From an uncultured Collinsella sp. (GTDB taxonomy: Bacteria; Actinomycetota; Coriobacteriia; Coriobacteriales; Coriobacteriaceae), in the NCBI GenBank assembly GCA_937982065.1, contig CALJMO010000026.1:1-15171 (forward strand): DNA of 15,171 nucleotides, written 5' to 3'. Positions 1 through 7,544 of the stretch are shown piece after piece. Every line of letters starts with the position of its first letter. Within the stretch, counting starts at the first letter, position 1. The position numbers and the translations under genes were made by a program. The notes under the pieces were generated by a model. The model saw only the letters and a program-made list of their open reading frames with translations, was not told where the DNA came from and searched no databases.

Positions 1-1
1 G

Positions 2-33
2 CCAAAATAAACCTGTCCCTTTTTGGTAGGTTT
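2..33. repeat. GTCCC-loop stem-loop after proA, cut by window edge
   Basis: CCAAAA (2-7) can pair with TTTTGG (21-26) around a loop that contains CCTGTCCC. An alternative pairing is AAACCT (9-14) with AGGTTT (28-33), which touches the proA stop codon. The core CTGTCCC matches the loop of the palindrome at 11094-11134. The element lies 5 nt beyond the proA stop in the direction of proA transcription, the same placement seen after six other genes here. It may extend further left than the window shows, so its full stem cannot be judged. Confidence 0.4.
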
Positions 34-1318
34 AGGGGCGGACCTGGCCGGTGCCGCGGAGCTTGTATTTGTAGGTGGTGAGGGCCTCGGCGGCGAAGGG
101 GCCACGGGCGTGGAGCTTTTGGGTCGAGATGCCAATCTCGGCGCCCAGGCCAAACTCGCCGCCGTCAGTGAAGCGCGTGCTGGCGTTGGCGTACACGGCC
201 GAGGCATCGACCGCATCCAGGAAGCGCTCGCAAGCGTCCGTGTCCTCGGCAACGATGGCCTCGGAGTGCATCGTGCCGTAGCGATTGATGTGTGCGATGG
301 CCTGGTCCTCGTTTGCCACGACCTTCACGCTCATCTCGAGCGCCAGGTACTCGCGACCCCAGTCCTCCTCAGTCGCGGCGACGTAGTCATCGCCCTCCAC
401 AAAGCCGGCGTCGGCGCACGCGGCGCACGTGGCCTCGTCGCCGTGAATGAGCACGCCGTGATCGTGCAGCACGGCAACGACCGCAGGCAAAAACGCATCG
501 GCCACAGCATGGTCGACCAGCAGCGACTCGGCGGCATTGCACACGCCTACGCGCTGGGTCTTGGCATTAACGATAATGTTGAGCGCCTTATCAAAGTCGG
601 CGGATTCATGCACGTAGATGTGGCAGTTGCCCGTGCCCGTCTCAATCACCGGCACAAGCGACTCGCGCACGCAGCGCTGGATCAGGCCTGCACCGCCGCG
701 CGGAATGAGTACGTCGACAATGCCGCGGAGCTTCATGAACTCGCCAGTGGCCTCGCGGTCGGTGGACTCGATCATCGACACGGCCTCGCGCGGGAAGCCC
801 TTGGCCTCGAGCGCATCGGCCAGCAGCTCGGCGATCATGGCACACGAGTGATAGGCCAGCGAGCCGCCGCGCAGAATACAGGCGTTGCCGGTACGGATGC
901 AGATGCCTGCGGCGTCGGCCGTCACGTTGGGGCGCGCCTCGTAGACCATAGCGACCAGGCCCAGCGGAACACTCACACGGGTCAGGTCCACGCCGCTTGC
1001 AAGCACGCGGTGGTCGAGCACGCGGCCCACGGGATCGGGCAGCTCGGCGAGCTTTTCCAGGCCGGCGGCCATGCCCTCGACGCGCTCAGGCGTCAGCAGC
1101 AGACGGTCGAGCAGACCGGCCGAAGTGCCCGCATCGCGCGCGGCGGACATATCGAGCTCGTTAGCGGCAACGATGGAGTCGACACCGTTGCGCAGTGCTG
1201 CGGCCATGGCGCGCACGGCCTCCTGACGCTGCTCATCGCTCGCCGTGGCAAGCGAGGCCGACGCTGCCTTGGCGGCAACGGCAAGATCATGGACATACGT
1301 GGCTATATCGACCGACAT
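32..1318 (-). CDS. proA: gamma-glutamyl phosphate reductase (ProA)
   Basis: Second step of proline synthesis: NADPH-dependent reduction of gamma-glutamyl phosphate to glutamate-5-semialdehyde in the cytosol. The 428-residue protein has the usual family length and is complete. Visible hallmarks are VYEARPNVT (about 125-133), LRGGS (149-153), LIPRGG (204-209), ETGTGNCHIYV (226-236) and the catalytic cysteine in QRVGVCNAAE (Cys260). The C-terminal FGLGAEIGISTQKLHARGP is also typical. The ATG start is preceded by AGGAG about 14 nt upstream, a slightly long but clear ribosome site. The partner gene proB is on the same strand but 1.6 kb away, separated by a gene on the opposite strand, so the two are not one operon. 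The 112-bp region upstream is shared with the divergent hydrolase gene. Identification is secure from motifs. Confidence 0.97.
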   Translation of the reverse strand: MSVDIATYVHDLAVAAKAASASLATASDEQRQEAVRAMAAALRNGVDSIVAANELDMSAARDAGTSAGLLDRLLLTPERVEGMAAGLEKLAELPDPVGRVLDHRVLASGVDLTRVSVPLGLVAMVYEARPNVTADAAGICIRTGNACILRGGSLAYHSCAMIAELLADALEAKGFPREAVSMIESTDREATGEFMKLRGIVDVLIPRGGAGLIQRCVRESLVPVIETGTGNCHIYVHESADFDKALNIIVNAKTQRVGVCNAAESLLVDHAVADAFLPAVVAVLHDHGVLIHGDEATCAACADAGFVEGDDYVAATEEDWGREYLALEMSVKVVANEDQAIAHINRYGTMHSEAIVAEDTDACERFLDAVDASAVYANASTRFTDGGEFGLGAEIGISTQKLHARGPFAAEALTTYKYKLRGTGQVRP

Positions 1319-1361
1319 GGGCGGCCCTTTCTCCTAGAAGTTTGCAACCATGGTAGCCGAT

Positions 1362-1392
1362 TTGCGCATGGCCTCGCCCGCGGCGGTAGAAT
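1362..1392 (+). promoter_or_regulatory. Possible promoter of the prolyl peptidase gene
   Basis: TAGAAT at 1387-1392 matches the sigma70-type -10 box in five of six positions. TTGCGC at 1362-1367 could be a weak -35, though the spacer of 19 bp is long. The predicted start point lies about 30 nt before the hydrolase ATG. No comparably good promoter for proA was found on the other strand of this short divergent region. Confidence 0.35.
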
Positions 1393-1430
1393 TGGTCAAG
1401 CCGAAACACCGCAACGAACGGAAGACTCAC

Positions 1431-2849
1431 ATGGCCCTCATCACTTCGTACCACGTCCCCGGCCTTTACGTCGAGGACCACAGCATCGACGTCCCCCTTG
1501 ACTGGCGCGGCCTGGAGCCGATGCTCCTGGCCGTCGGCAGCACCATGCGCCGCGGCGCTATGCCGGCACCAATCGCCGGCGCGCCCGAGAGCATCAAGCT
1601 CTTCTACCGCGTGGTTTGCGCGCCCGACCGCATCAACGACGATCTGCCGCTGCTCCTGTTTTTGCAGGGCGGCCCCGGCGGCGAGAGCCCGCGTCCGCTG
1701 TCGCCTGCAAGCGACGGCTGGATCGAGGAGGCCGTCAAGCACTTCCGTGTGGTCCTTCCCGACCAGCGCGGCACCGGACGCAGTAGCTGCGTGGACGGAC
1801 GCACGATCAAGGCACTGGGTGATCGCGCAACGGCCGCCGGCGCCGATACAGCACGCTCGCAGGCCGACTTCCTCAAGCGCCACCTCGCCAGCTCCATCGT
1901 GCGCGATTTTGAGTACCTGCGTCTGGTGGGCTTTGGCGGCAAGCCCTGGGTCACGCTCGGCCAGAGCTACGGCGGCTTTTTGACGTTGAGCTATCTGTCG
2001 CTCTTCCCCGAAGGCGTGGCGGCAAGCTTTACCTGCGGCGGCATTCCACACGTGCCAGCGAGCGCCAGCGAGGTCTACGCGCACACCTTCCCGCGCATGG
2101 CAGCTAAAACTCAGCAGTATTACGACCGCTACCCCGCCGACGTCGAACGCGTGGCGGCCCTGGCCGATACGCTCGAGGCCCAGAAGCCCGTGCTGCCCGA
2201 CGGCTCGCCGATGACGGTCGAGCGTCTACAGCTCATGGGCAGCGACTTTGGCATGAAGCCGAGCTTTGAGCGCATGCATTGGATTATCGATCACGCTTTT
2301 GTTGACGGCGACGGCACGCTGACCTGCGGCTCCTCGGTATCCGACAGCTTTTTGATGCGCGCCTTCGAGCGCACCAACACGCGCACGAATCCGCTGTACT
2401 GGACGCTGCAGGAGTTCATATACGCCGACGGCGACACTATGCCCATTGGCTGGGCCGCGGCTGAAGAGAAGGCGCACCGCGCCGAGTTCGACACGCTCGC
2501 ACGCCCGCTCATGTTTACCGGCGAGGCCATGTTCCCGTGGATGTTTGAGCAGATGCCCGAGCTTAAGCCGTTTAAGCCCGCCATGGACCTGCTGATGGAA
2601 GACACCAGCTGGGACAAGATCTACGACCCGCAGCGCCTGGCCTGCAACGAAGTTCCGCTCCAGGCCGCGGTGTATTTCGACGACATGTACGTGGATTCGG
2701 GCCTGCAGCTCGATACGCTCAGCCGCGTGGGCAACTCGCATGCCTGGGTGACCAACGAGTTCGAGCACGACGGCCTGCACGGCGGCGTGGTGTTCAAGCA
2801 CCTCTTCGACGAAGCACTCAACCGCGGAGACCTGCGCCGGATCTTCTAA
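1431..2849 (+). CDS. alpha/beta hydrolase, prolyl aminopeptidase-like (peptidase family S33)
   Basis: A 472-residue alpha/beta-hydrolase resembling proline iminopeptidases, which release N-terminal proline from peptides. Visible features are the oxyanion motif GGPGG (80-84), DQRGTGRS (111-118) and the nucleophile elbow GQSYGG with Ser179. The C-terminal part offers acidic candidates in YFDDMYVD (415-422; Asp417, Asp418 or Asp422) and a histidine in EHDGLHGG (His446 or His450) to complete a Ser-Asp-His triad. No signal peptide is evident, so it is probably cytosolic. The ATG at 1431 is chosen because GGAAG lies about 7 nt upstream; the same frame is open further upstream but without a ribosome site. 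It sits between proA and proB on the opposite strand and converges on proB. A role in peptide-derived proline salvage is an inference from family and context; substrate specificity cannot be read from the sequence. Confidence 0.88.
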   Translation: MALITSYHVPGLYVEDHSIDVPLDWRGLEPMLLAVGSTMRRGAMPAPIAGAPESIKLFYRVVCAPDRINDDLPLLLFLQGGPGGESPRPLSPASDGWIEEAVKHFRVVLPDQRGTGRSSCVDGRTIKALGDRATAAGADTARSQADFLKRHLASSIVRDFEYLRLVGFGGKPWVTLGQSYGGFLTLSYLSLFPEGVAASFTCGGIPHVPASASEVYAHTFPRMAAKTQQYYDRYPADVERVAALADTLEAQKPVLPDGSPMTVERLQLMGSDFGMKPSFERMHWIIDHAFVDGDGTLTCGSSVSDSFLMRAFERTNTRTNPLYWTLQEFIYADGDTMPIGWAAAEEKAHRAEFDTLARPLMFTGEAMFPWMFEQMPELKPFKPAMDLLMEDTSWDKIYDPQRLACNEVPLQAAVYFDDMYVDSGLQLDTLSRVGNSHAWVTNEFEHDGLHGGVVFKHLFDEALNRGDLRRIF

Positions 2850-2850
2850 C

Positions 2851-2903
2851 AAAGGAGTGTCCCCACCTGCCGGCACAAAAGGAACGTCCCCAAGTGCCGG
2901 CAC
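2851..2903. repeat. Tandem GTCCCC repeat with GTGCCGGCAC hairpin
   Basis: Two imperfect 26-27 bp tandem units (2851-2876 and 2877-2903) each read roughly AAAGGA-x-GTCCCCA-x-TGCCGGCAC. The ends TGCCGGCAC (2868-2876) and GTGCCGGCA (2894-2902) form a 9-bp stem around a 17-nt loop that contains GTCCCC. The hairpin begins 18 nt after the hydrolase stop. The stem differs from the other intergenic hairpins in this window, but the loop core is shared. Confidence 0.6.
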
Positions 2904-2906
2904 GAG

Positions 2907-2950
2907 AAAGACAGCGCTGCGGGAAACGATCCGCAGTGCTGTCTTTCTTT
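2907..2950. terminator. Bidirectional terminator between hydrolase and proB
   Basis: A 16-bp stem (2907-2922 with 2931-2946, one G-T pair) closes an 8-nt loop and has AAAG on one side and CTTTCTTT on the other. It lies between two convergent genes: 57 nt after the hydrolase stop and 2 nt beyond the proB stop. It can therefore end transcription from both sides. Confidence 0.8.
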
Positions 2951-4076
2951 ATGCAAATACGATCAAGTTATCCCTGTGTATCGCCGGCTTCTCGGCCAGG
3001 TTAGCGAGCAGGCGGTTGCTGGCGATCTGGTCCTGGCGGCGACCGGCAGCAAGTTCCAGCACGTCCGAATCGGCCTCGGCGATACCGCGGGCGACGACCA
3101 TACCGCTCGGATCGCACACATCGAGCACATCGCCCTCGGCAAACTGGCCATCGACCTCGCGAATACCCACCGCAAGCAGGGAAGAGCCACGGCTAACCAG
3201 CGCCTTCGCAGCACCATCATCAACCGTCACCGACCCATGTGCCTTGTCGCCCAGCGCGATCCACAGCTTGCGGGGCGCGATGTCCAGACGCTCCGCCGGC
3301 GGATCGAACAGCGTGCCCACGCTCTCGCCGCGGGCGAGGCGCACGAGCGCATCGGGCTCCTCGCCCGAGCAAATCACGCTCTGAATGCCCGCCGTCATCA
3401 GGATGCGACTCGCGCGGATCTTGGTAATCATGCCGCCCGTGCCCACCGATGTGGAAGAATCGCCCGCCGAGGCAATAATCTTGGCATCGATCTTATGCAC
3501 GACAGGAACAAACTCGGCCGTGGGGTCCTCATGCGGATTGGCAGTATAGAGACCATCGATGTCCGAGAGCGTCACGCACAGATCGGCAGATACCAGGCAG
3601 CTCACGAGCGCCGCCAGTGTGTCGTTGTCGCCAAACTTGATCTCGTCGACGGTAACGGTGTCGTTCTCGTTGACGACCGGCACCACGCCCAGCTCCACCA
3701 GACGCAGCAGGGCGTCGCGCGCGTGCAGGTAGGACGTGCGACGCGCCGTGTCGTGACGCGTGAGCAGCACGAGCGAGGTGAGCAGGTCGCGCGCATGGAA
3801 CTCCTCGTCGTAGGCCGACGAGATGATGCACTGACCAGCCGAGGCGCAGGCCTGCAGGCTCGGAAGGTCGCCGACCGGCTTGCGGTCGAAGCCCAACACG
3901 GGATAGCCACAGGCAATAGCGCCCGAGCTCACCACGACCAGACGCCAGCCGAGCTTGCGCAGCGCTGCGGCTTGATCGGCAAGTCCGCCGATAAAGGCGC
4001 GGTTGACCTTGCCATCGGCGCCCACCACCGTGGACGAACCGATCTTTACCACCATCGTTTTATAAGAAGTCGTCAT
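2949..4076 (-). CDS. proB: glutamate 5-kinase (ProB) with PUA domain
   Basis: First and normally feedback-controlled step of proline synthesis: ATP-dependent phosphorylation of glutamate. The 375 residues contain an amino-acid-kinase domain (about 8-258), with VVKIGSS (9-15), VSSGAI (49-54), NENDTV (137-142), FGDNDTLAA (148-156) and GTGGMITK (212-219). A C-terminal PUA domain follows (about 266-345). Length and architecture match the E. coli-type enzyme. The first ATG (4076) has no convincing ribosome site upstream, and neither does the in-frame ATG at residue 8, so the exact start is uncertain. pncB lies 79 nt upstream on the same strand with no terminator-like hairpin and T-run between them, so the two may be co-transcribed. 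The stop codon sits almost on the shared terminator. Confidence 0.96.
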   Translation of the reverse strand: MTTSYKTMVVKIGSSTVVGADGKVNRAFIGGLADQAAALRKLGWRLVVVSSGAIACGYPVLGFDRKPVGDLPSLQACASAGQCIISSAYDEEFHARDLLTSLVLLTRHDTARRTSYLHARDALLRLVELGVVPVVNENDTVTVDEIKFGDNDTLAALVSCLVSADLCVTLSDIDGLYTANPHEDPTAEFVPVVHKIDAKIIASAGDSSTSVGTGGMITKIRASRILMTAGIQSVICSGEEPDALVRLARGESVGTLFDPPAERLDIAPRKLWIALGDKAHGSVTVDDGAAKALVSRGSSLLAVGIREVDGQFAEGDVLDVCDPSGMVVARGIAEADSDVLELAAGRRQDQIASNRLLANLAEKPAIHRDNLIVFA

Positions 4077-4155
4077 ACGTCAAACCAATCAACTGTTCAG
4101 CGAACGGCCGAGCTGGCGGCCAAGGGAGCGTGACTCGCCCCTACCGCCCAAGGAA

Positions 4156-5661
4156 TCATTTTGCCCAGGGGAAAGCCGAGGCCGCGGCCATATTCTTGCG
4201 CACGAGCTCGTCGCGCACCTGGGCCAGGCCCTGTTCCATACCCACCACGTAGGTCTGCGGATACAGGAAGCGCTTGAAAGCCGCATCCAGATGATCGAGC
4301 GCCCAAACACAGCGCTCGCGCGCGTCCTGGATGCTCTCACGCGGAGCCACCGCACTGCCGTCGCGCACGATCGGCACCAACAGCTCACGATACTCAAGTT
4401 CGGACACGTCGGTCACCAGGGCGGCATCATTCACGGCCACGAGGGTATTGCCGCGCGCGGCGCCCTCCCCCGCCAGATGGTCCTCGTCGTAGATCATGTC
4501 GCAGACCGGGCCGCCAAAGCCGTCGTAATAACGGCGCACGCGCTGTACGCCCGGGATCGTGCGCTTATAGGGCTGCTCGGAGAGCTTGACCACCGGCGTC
4601 CACGGGTCGGCCTCGCTCGCACGGCGGGCGGAAAGCTTGTACACGCCGCCCAGCGCCGGCTGGTCGTAGCAGGTCGCGAGCTTGGTACCCACGCCAAAGC
4701 TATCGATGGGCGCGCCCTGGTCGAGCAGCGACTGAATCGTGTACTCGTCCAGGTCGTTGGACACCGAGATACCCACATAGGGCAGGCCCTCGGCATCAAA
4801 CCGGCCGCGAACATACTTGGAGAGCTTGGCAAGGTCGCCGGAGTCGATGCGAATAGCCGACAGGCGCTCGCCCACCGCCTCCATCTCCTTGGCAACCGTA
4901 ATGGCATGCTCGCAGCCCTCGCGCACGTCATAGGTGTCGATGAGCAGCGTGCAGTTCTTGGGGCTCGACTTGGCAAAGGCGCGGAAGGCCTCGAGCTCGG
5001 AATCGAAGCTCATCACCCAGCTGTGCGCATGCGTGCCAAAGACGGGAATACCGTAGCGGCGGCCGGCGAGCACATTGGACGTAGAGGAGCAGCCGGCAAC
5101 GTAGCTCGCGCGCGCAACAGCTAGGCCGCCATCGGGGCCCTGGGCACGGCGCAGGCCAAACTCCGCCACGGGGCGACCGTCAGCGGCGAGCACCACGCGC
5201 GCCGTCTTGGTGGCGACAAGCGTCTGGAACCCGACGATGTTGAGCAGCGCCGTCTCGAGCAGCTGGCACTCCAGCGCGGGGCCGGTGACGCGCACCATGG
5301 GCTCGCGCGGAAAGACGAGCACGCCCTCGGGCACGGCGTCGATGTTTACATGCGCACGAAAATCGCGCAGATAGTCGAGGAATGCGGACTTAAACATCGC
5401 GCCGCCGGCCGGGGCCTCAAGCGATGCGAGGTAGTCGATATCCTCGGGCGTAAAGCGCAGGTTCTCGACCAGCTCGGGCAGTTCGGCGGTGCCGCACATG
5501 ACGGCATAGGCGCTGCCAAAGGGATGGTCGCGGTAAAACGCGGTAAAACAACCCTGCTCATTGGCCTTGCCGCTCTCCCACAGGCCCTGGGCCATAGTGA
5601 GCTCGTACAGATCGGTGAGCATTGCAATGTCGGTGGGATGCGAGATGTCGGTCAAAGCCAT
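4156..5661 (-). CDS. pncB: nicotinate phosphoribosyltransferase
   Basis: Salvage step of NAD synthesis: nicotinate plus PRPP gives nicotinate mononucleotide, with ATP use. The 501-residue protein shows TDLYELTMAQG near the N-terminus (16-26) and EFGLRRAQGPDGG (167-179). GTHAHSW (209-215) carries the histidine candidates for phosphorylation, His211 and His213. It also has LLIDTYDV (239-246), IRIDSGDL (270-277), VSNDLDEYTI (300-309) and SFGVGTKLAT (321-330), all characteristic of the family. The ATG start is supported by GAAAGG about 8 nt upstream. The gene lies upstream of proB and downstream of the coiled-coil gene on the same strand, with gaps of 79 and 84 nt. No functional link to proline synthesis is evident; the neighbours may simply share transcription. 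Confidence 0.96.
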   Translation of the reverse strand: MALTDISHPTDIAMLTDLYELTMAQGLWESGKANEQGCFTAFYRDHPFGSAYAVMCGTAELPELVENLRFTPEDIDYLASLEAPAGGAMFKSAFLDYLRDFRAHVNIDAVPEGVLVFPREPMVRVTGPALECQLLETALLNIVGFQTLVATKTARVVLAADGRPVAEFGLRRAQGPDGGLAVARASYVAGCSSTSNVLAGRRYGIPVFGTHAHSWVMSFDSELEAFRAFAKSSPKNCTLLIDTYDVREGCEHAITVAKEMEAVGERLSAIRIDSGDLAKLSKYVRGRFDAEGLPYVGISVSNDLDEYTIQSLLDQGAPIDSFGVGTKLATCYDQPALGGVYKLSARRASEADPWTPVVKLSEQPYKRTIPGVQRVRRYYDGFGGPVCDMIYDEDHLAGEGAARGNTLVAVNDAALVTDVSELEYRELLVPIVRDGSAVAPRESIQDARERCVWALDHLDAAFKRFLYPQTYVVGMEQGLAQVRDELVRKNMAAASAFPWAK

Positions 5662-5745
5662 GGGGCGACCTTTCGGATGTGTGGTACAGAATTTGAGGGT
5701 TAGACGAGAGCAGAGGATGCGGACATAACGCCCGATGCAAATAGG

Positions 5746-6204
5746 TTAGAGCAGGCCCATGCTGGTCAGGATCGTGTAGCCCATAAAGATGACAAACGCG
5801 ATGAGGGCAAGGACAATGATGATTTTTTGAGCCGGCGCCATGCCAGGGATCTCGTTCTCGCCCGTAGGTTCCTTGGAGGCAACCATGCGCTGGGCAAAGG
5901 TCATCTCGTCACGGCTCGGCTTGGGCTCGACGGACTTGGGACGAGCGGCCTTTTTAGGCTGAGGTTTGGGCGCGGCAGGTGCAGGCTTCGCAGCAGCGGG
6001 CTTGGGTGCGGGCGCGGGCTTGCGCTCGGATGCGGCGTTCGAGGCGACCTCCTCGGCCTTCGCACGCTCGGCGCGCAGGGCAGCCAGCTCCTCACGCTCG
6101 CGACGGGCCTCTTCCCGAGCCTCGCGGCGGGCCTTCTCAGCGCGGAGCTCTTCCAACTCAGCGCGCTCCTCGTCGGACAATGGTTGGGACTCAAGCTCGG
6201 CCAT
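5746..6204 (-). CDS. Tail-anchored coiled-coil protein of unknown function
   Basis: I do not recognise a family. From the ATG at 6204 the protein has 152 residues in three clear parts. A highly charged Glu/Arg/Ala-rich helix at about 10-55 is probably a coiled coil. An Ala/Pro/Lys-rich flexible linker follows (about 61-98). A single hydrophobic segment near the C-terminus (about 126-147), with only a few residues after it, suggests a tail-anchored membrane protein with its body in the cytosol. The start is chosen because AAAGGG lies about 8 nt upstream; an upstream in-frame ATG at 6240 would lie inside the tRNA terminator and is rejected. The terminator of tRNA-Ala ends only about 18 nt before this start, which leaves no room for a separate downstream promoter, so expression probably relies on read-through or on a promoter overlapping the hairpin. 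Low-complexity composition makes functional guesses unsafe. Confidence 0.8.
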   Translation of the reverse strand: MAELESQPLSDEERAELEELRAEKARREAREEARREREELAALRAERAKAEEVASNAASERKPAPAPKPAAAKPAPAAPKPQPKKAARPKSVEPKPSRDEMTFAQRMVASKEPTGENEIPGMAPAQKIIIVLALIAFVIFMGYTILTSMGLL

Positions 6205-6222
6205 GGTATAGCCCTTTCTTTT

Positions 6223-6254
6223 AAAAAAAGCCGCCGACACAATGTCAGCGGCTT
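6223..6254 (-). terminator. Terminator of tRNA-Ala
   Basis: On the minus strand a 12-bp stem (6243-6254 with 6228-6239, including one G-T pair) closes a 3-nt loop and is followed by seven T residues (6229-6223). It begins 14 nt after the tRNA end, a textbook intrinsic terminator. It also lies just upstream of the coiled-coil gene. Confidence 0.85.
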
Positions 6255-6268
6255 ATCAAATCCAAGGG

Positions 6269-6341
6269 TGGAGACGAAGGGAGTCGAACCCTCGGCCTCT
6301 GCCATGCGACGGCAGCGCTCTCCCAACTGAGCTACGTCCCC
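6269..6341 (-). tRNA. tRNA-Ala (anticodon CGC)
   Basis: The minus strand folds into a 73-nt cloverleaf. The acceptor stem GGGGACG pairs with CGTCTCC and includes the G3-U70 pair, the main alanine identity element. The D-arm is GCTC/GAGC. The anticodon stem CTGCC/GGCAG holds loop GTCGCAT, giving anticodon CGC for codon GCG. The T-arm loop is TTCGACT. The discriminator base is A. The 3' CCA is not encoded: the genome reads CCC after position 73. A promoter and a terminator flank it, so it is a single-gene transcription unit. Confidence 0.96.
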
Positions 6342-6354
6342 AGGACAAGTCGAT

Positions 6355-6382
6355 ATTTTACCTACGGCTCGCCAACTGTCAA
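6355..6382 (-). promoter_or_regulatory. Promoter of tRNA-Ala
   Basis: On the minus strand a perfect -35 box TTGACA (6382-6377) and a -10 box TAAAAT (6360-6355) are separated by 16 bp. The -10 ends 13 nt before the mature tRNA 5' end, which fits a short leader removed by RNase P. This is the best sigma70-type promoter in the window. Confidence 0.85.
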
Positions 6383-6446
6383 CGCCCAATAACCAGTCTT
6401 TTTGGAGCGCGGCTATTTTGACAACTTTTCGAACAGACGATCCTCT

Positions 6447-6482
6447 CGATGATTTTTAATCCCCGTCCCAGAAAAATCATCG
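6447..6482. repeat. GTCCC-loop hairpin after the radical SAM gene
   Basis: A perfect 11-bp inverted repeat, CGATGATTTTT (6447-6457) and AAAAATCATCG (6472-6482), encloses a 14-nt loop containing CCCCGTCCC. It starts 9 nt past the radical SAM stop codon. The T-rich stem could end transcription in either direction. The stem differs from the other hairpins, while the GTCCC loop core is the same. Confidence 0.7.
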
Positions 6483-6491
6483 ACGAACGCG

Positions 6492-7430
6492 CTACTTTGC
6501 GCTGGTAAGAACACCGGTGGTGTCGAAGGCCGGGGTGAAGCTCTCGTCTACCGCGCCGCCCTCTTGCCAGAACATCGTCGTAAAGCCCAGGTCGTCGGCA
6601 TGGTCGAGCACCCGCTCGTACTCCTCGCGCGTCACGGCGCGCGCCAGATCGCCGCCTTGTTCGCGCATGAGGGCATTGGGCGTGTATTGGTTCATGACCG
6701 AGATCGGCACGTCGCCCACCGTCTGCCACACCAGGTCCAGTACGCGGCACGAGTCATCCGCATGCCCCGGAAGCACCAGGTGGCGCACGATGATGCCGCG
6801 CTTCATGAGCCCGCCCTCATCCACCAACTCTCCCCCGCGGCGATCGATCTCGCGCGCCATCTGGGCCAGACCCGACACGGCCACGCGCGGGTAGTCCTTA
6901 ATATGAGAAAGCGACTGCGCAAGCCCGGCATCGGCATATTTAAAGTCGGTGAGCCACACATCGACCAGGTCGCCCAGCGCCGCCACGGCACTCGCACGCT
7001 CGTAACCGCTCGTGTTGTAGACGATCGGGATGACTAGCCCGCGCATCCGTGCCGCGGCAATCGCGGCAGGCAACAGGTGCGCATAGTGCGTCGCCGTCAC
7101 CAAATTGATGTTGTTGGCACCCTGGTCCTGCAGTTCCAGCATAATCTCGACCAGGCGCTCAGGCGAAATCTCAAGGCCAAAATTGCCGGTCGAGATCTCG
7201 TGGTTCTGGCAGTAGATACATTTAAGCGAGCAACCGCTAAAGAAGATCGTGCCCGAACCGGCCTCGCCCGAGATAGGCGGCTCCTCCCACATATGAAGCG
7301 CGGCGCGGGCCACCTTGAGCGTGTCGTTAGCACCGCAGACGCCGTGCGCGCCCTCATCGCGCGCCGCACCGCAACGGCGCGGACACAAATGGCAGGCGGG
7401 CGAAAAAAGTTCGGTCAACGACGTCGGCAT
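6492..7430 (-). CDS. PflX-like radical SAM protein (pyruvate formate-lyase-activase homologue)
   Basis: A 312-residue radical SAM protein of the group annotated as PflX/PflA homologues (COG1313-like). The 4Fe-4S/SAM motif is CSLKCIYC (Cys67, Cys71, Cys74). An N-terminal cysteine set (CHLCPRRC, Cys13/16/20, plus Cys32) may bind a further metal centre. Other family-like features are the LVTATHYAH segment (about 111-119) and a MNQYTP motif (about 243-248). The ATG at 7430 is chosen because GGAG lies 9 nt upstream; a TTG five codons earlier has no ribosome site. True glycyl-radical activases usually sit beside their target enzyme, but none is in this window, so the substrate is unknown. A GTCCC-loop hairpin follows the stop codon by 9 nt. 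Confidence 0.88.
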   Translation of the reverse strand: MPTSLTELFSPACHLCPRRCGAARDEGAHGVCGANDTLKVARAALHMWEEPPISGEAGSGTIFFSGCSLKCIYCQNHEISTGNFGLEISPERLVEIMLELQDQGANNINLVTATHYAHLLPAAIAAARMRGLVIPIVYNTSGYERASAVAALGDLVDVWLTDFKYADAGLAQSLSHIKDYPRVAVSGLAQMAREIDRRGGELVDEGGLMKRGIIVRHLVLPGHADDSCRVLDLVWQTVGDVPISVMNQYTPNALMREQGGDLARAVTREEYERVLDHADDLGFTTMFWQEGGAVDESFTPAFDTTGVLTSAK

Positions 7431-7536
7431 AAAACCATGCTCCAAAACAACGATTCAGCAGCTCAAACGTAAAGGGATCAACCCCACAGACGGCTCGAGC
7501 CCAAGGCGCCGTAATCGTCCGACACGATTTTTGTAA

Positions 7537-7542
7537 TGTCAA
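7537..7542 (-). promoter_or_regulatory. Possible -35 box for the radical SAM gene
   Basis: The minus strand carries a perfect TTGACA here, about 107 nt before the radical SAM ATG. At 17-bp spacing the -10 position reads GACGAT, a poor match, so this is only a weak candidate. Confidence 0.25.
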
Positions 7543-7544
7543 GA

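Noticed and set aside
23..1501. Very long open frames opposite proA, and likewise opposite proB (2976-4133), trpS (9300-10457) and pckA (14354-15166)
   Set aside because: High-GC coding DNA leaves long antisense frames; the sense strands carry complete conserved motifs, and the antisense products have none.
5901..6389. Open frame on the minus strand reading GDVAQLGERC through 6269-6341
   Set aside because: This is the well-known false protein produced by translating a tRNA gene; the region is tRNA-Ala plus its flanks and overlaps the coiled-coil gene out of frame.
6418..6459. Plus-strand TTGACA at 6419-6424 as a promoter
   Set aside because: No -10 box at proper spacing and no plus-strand gene downstream; it lies in the gap before two minus-strand units.
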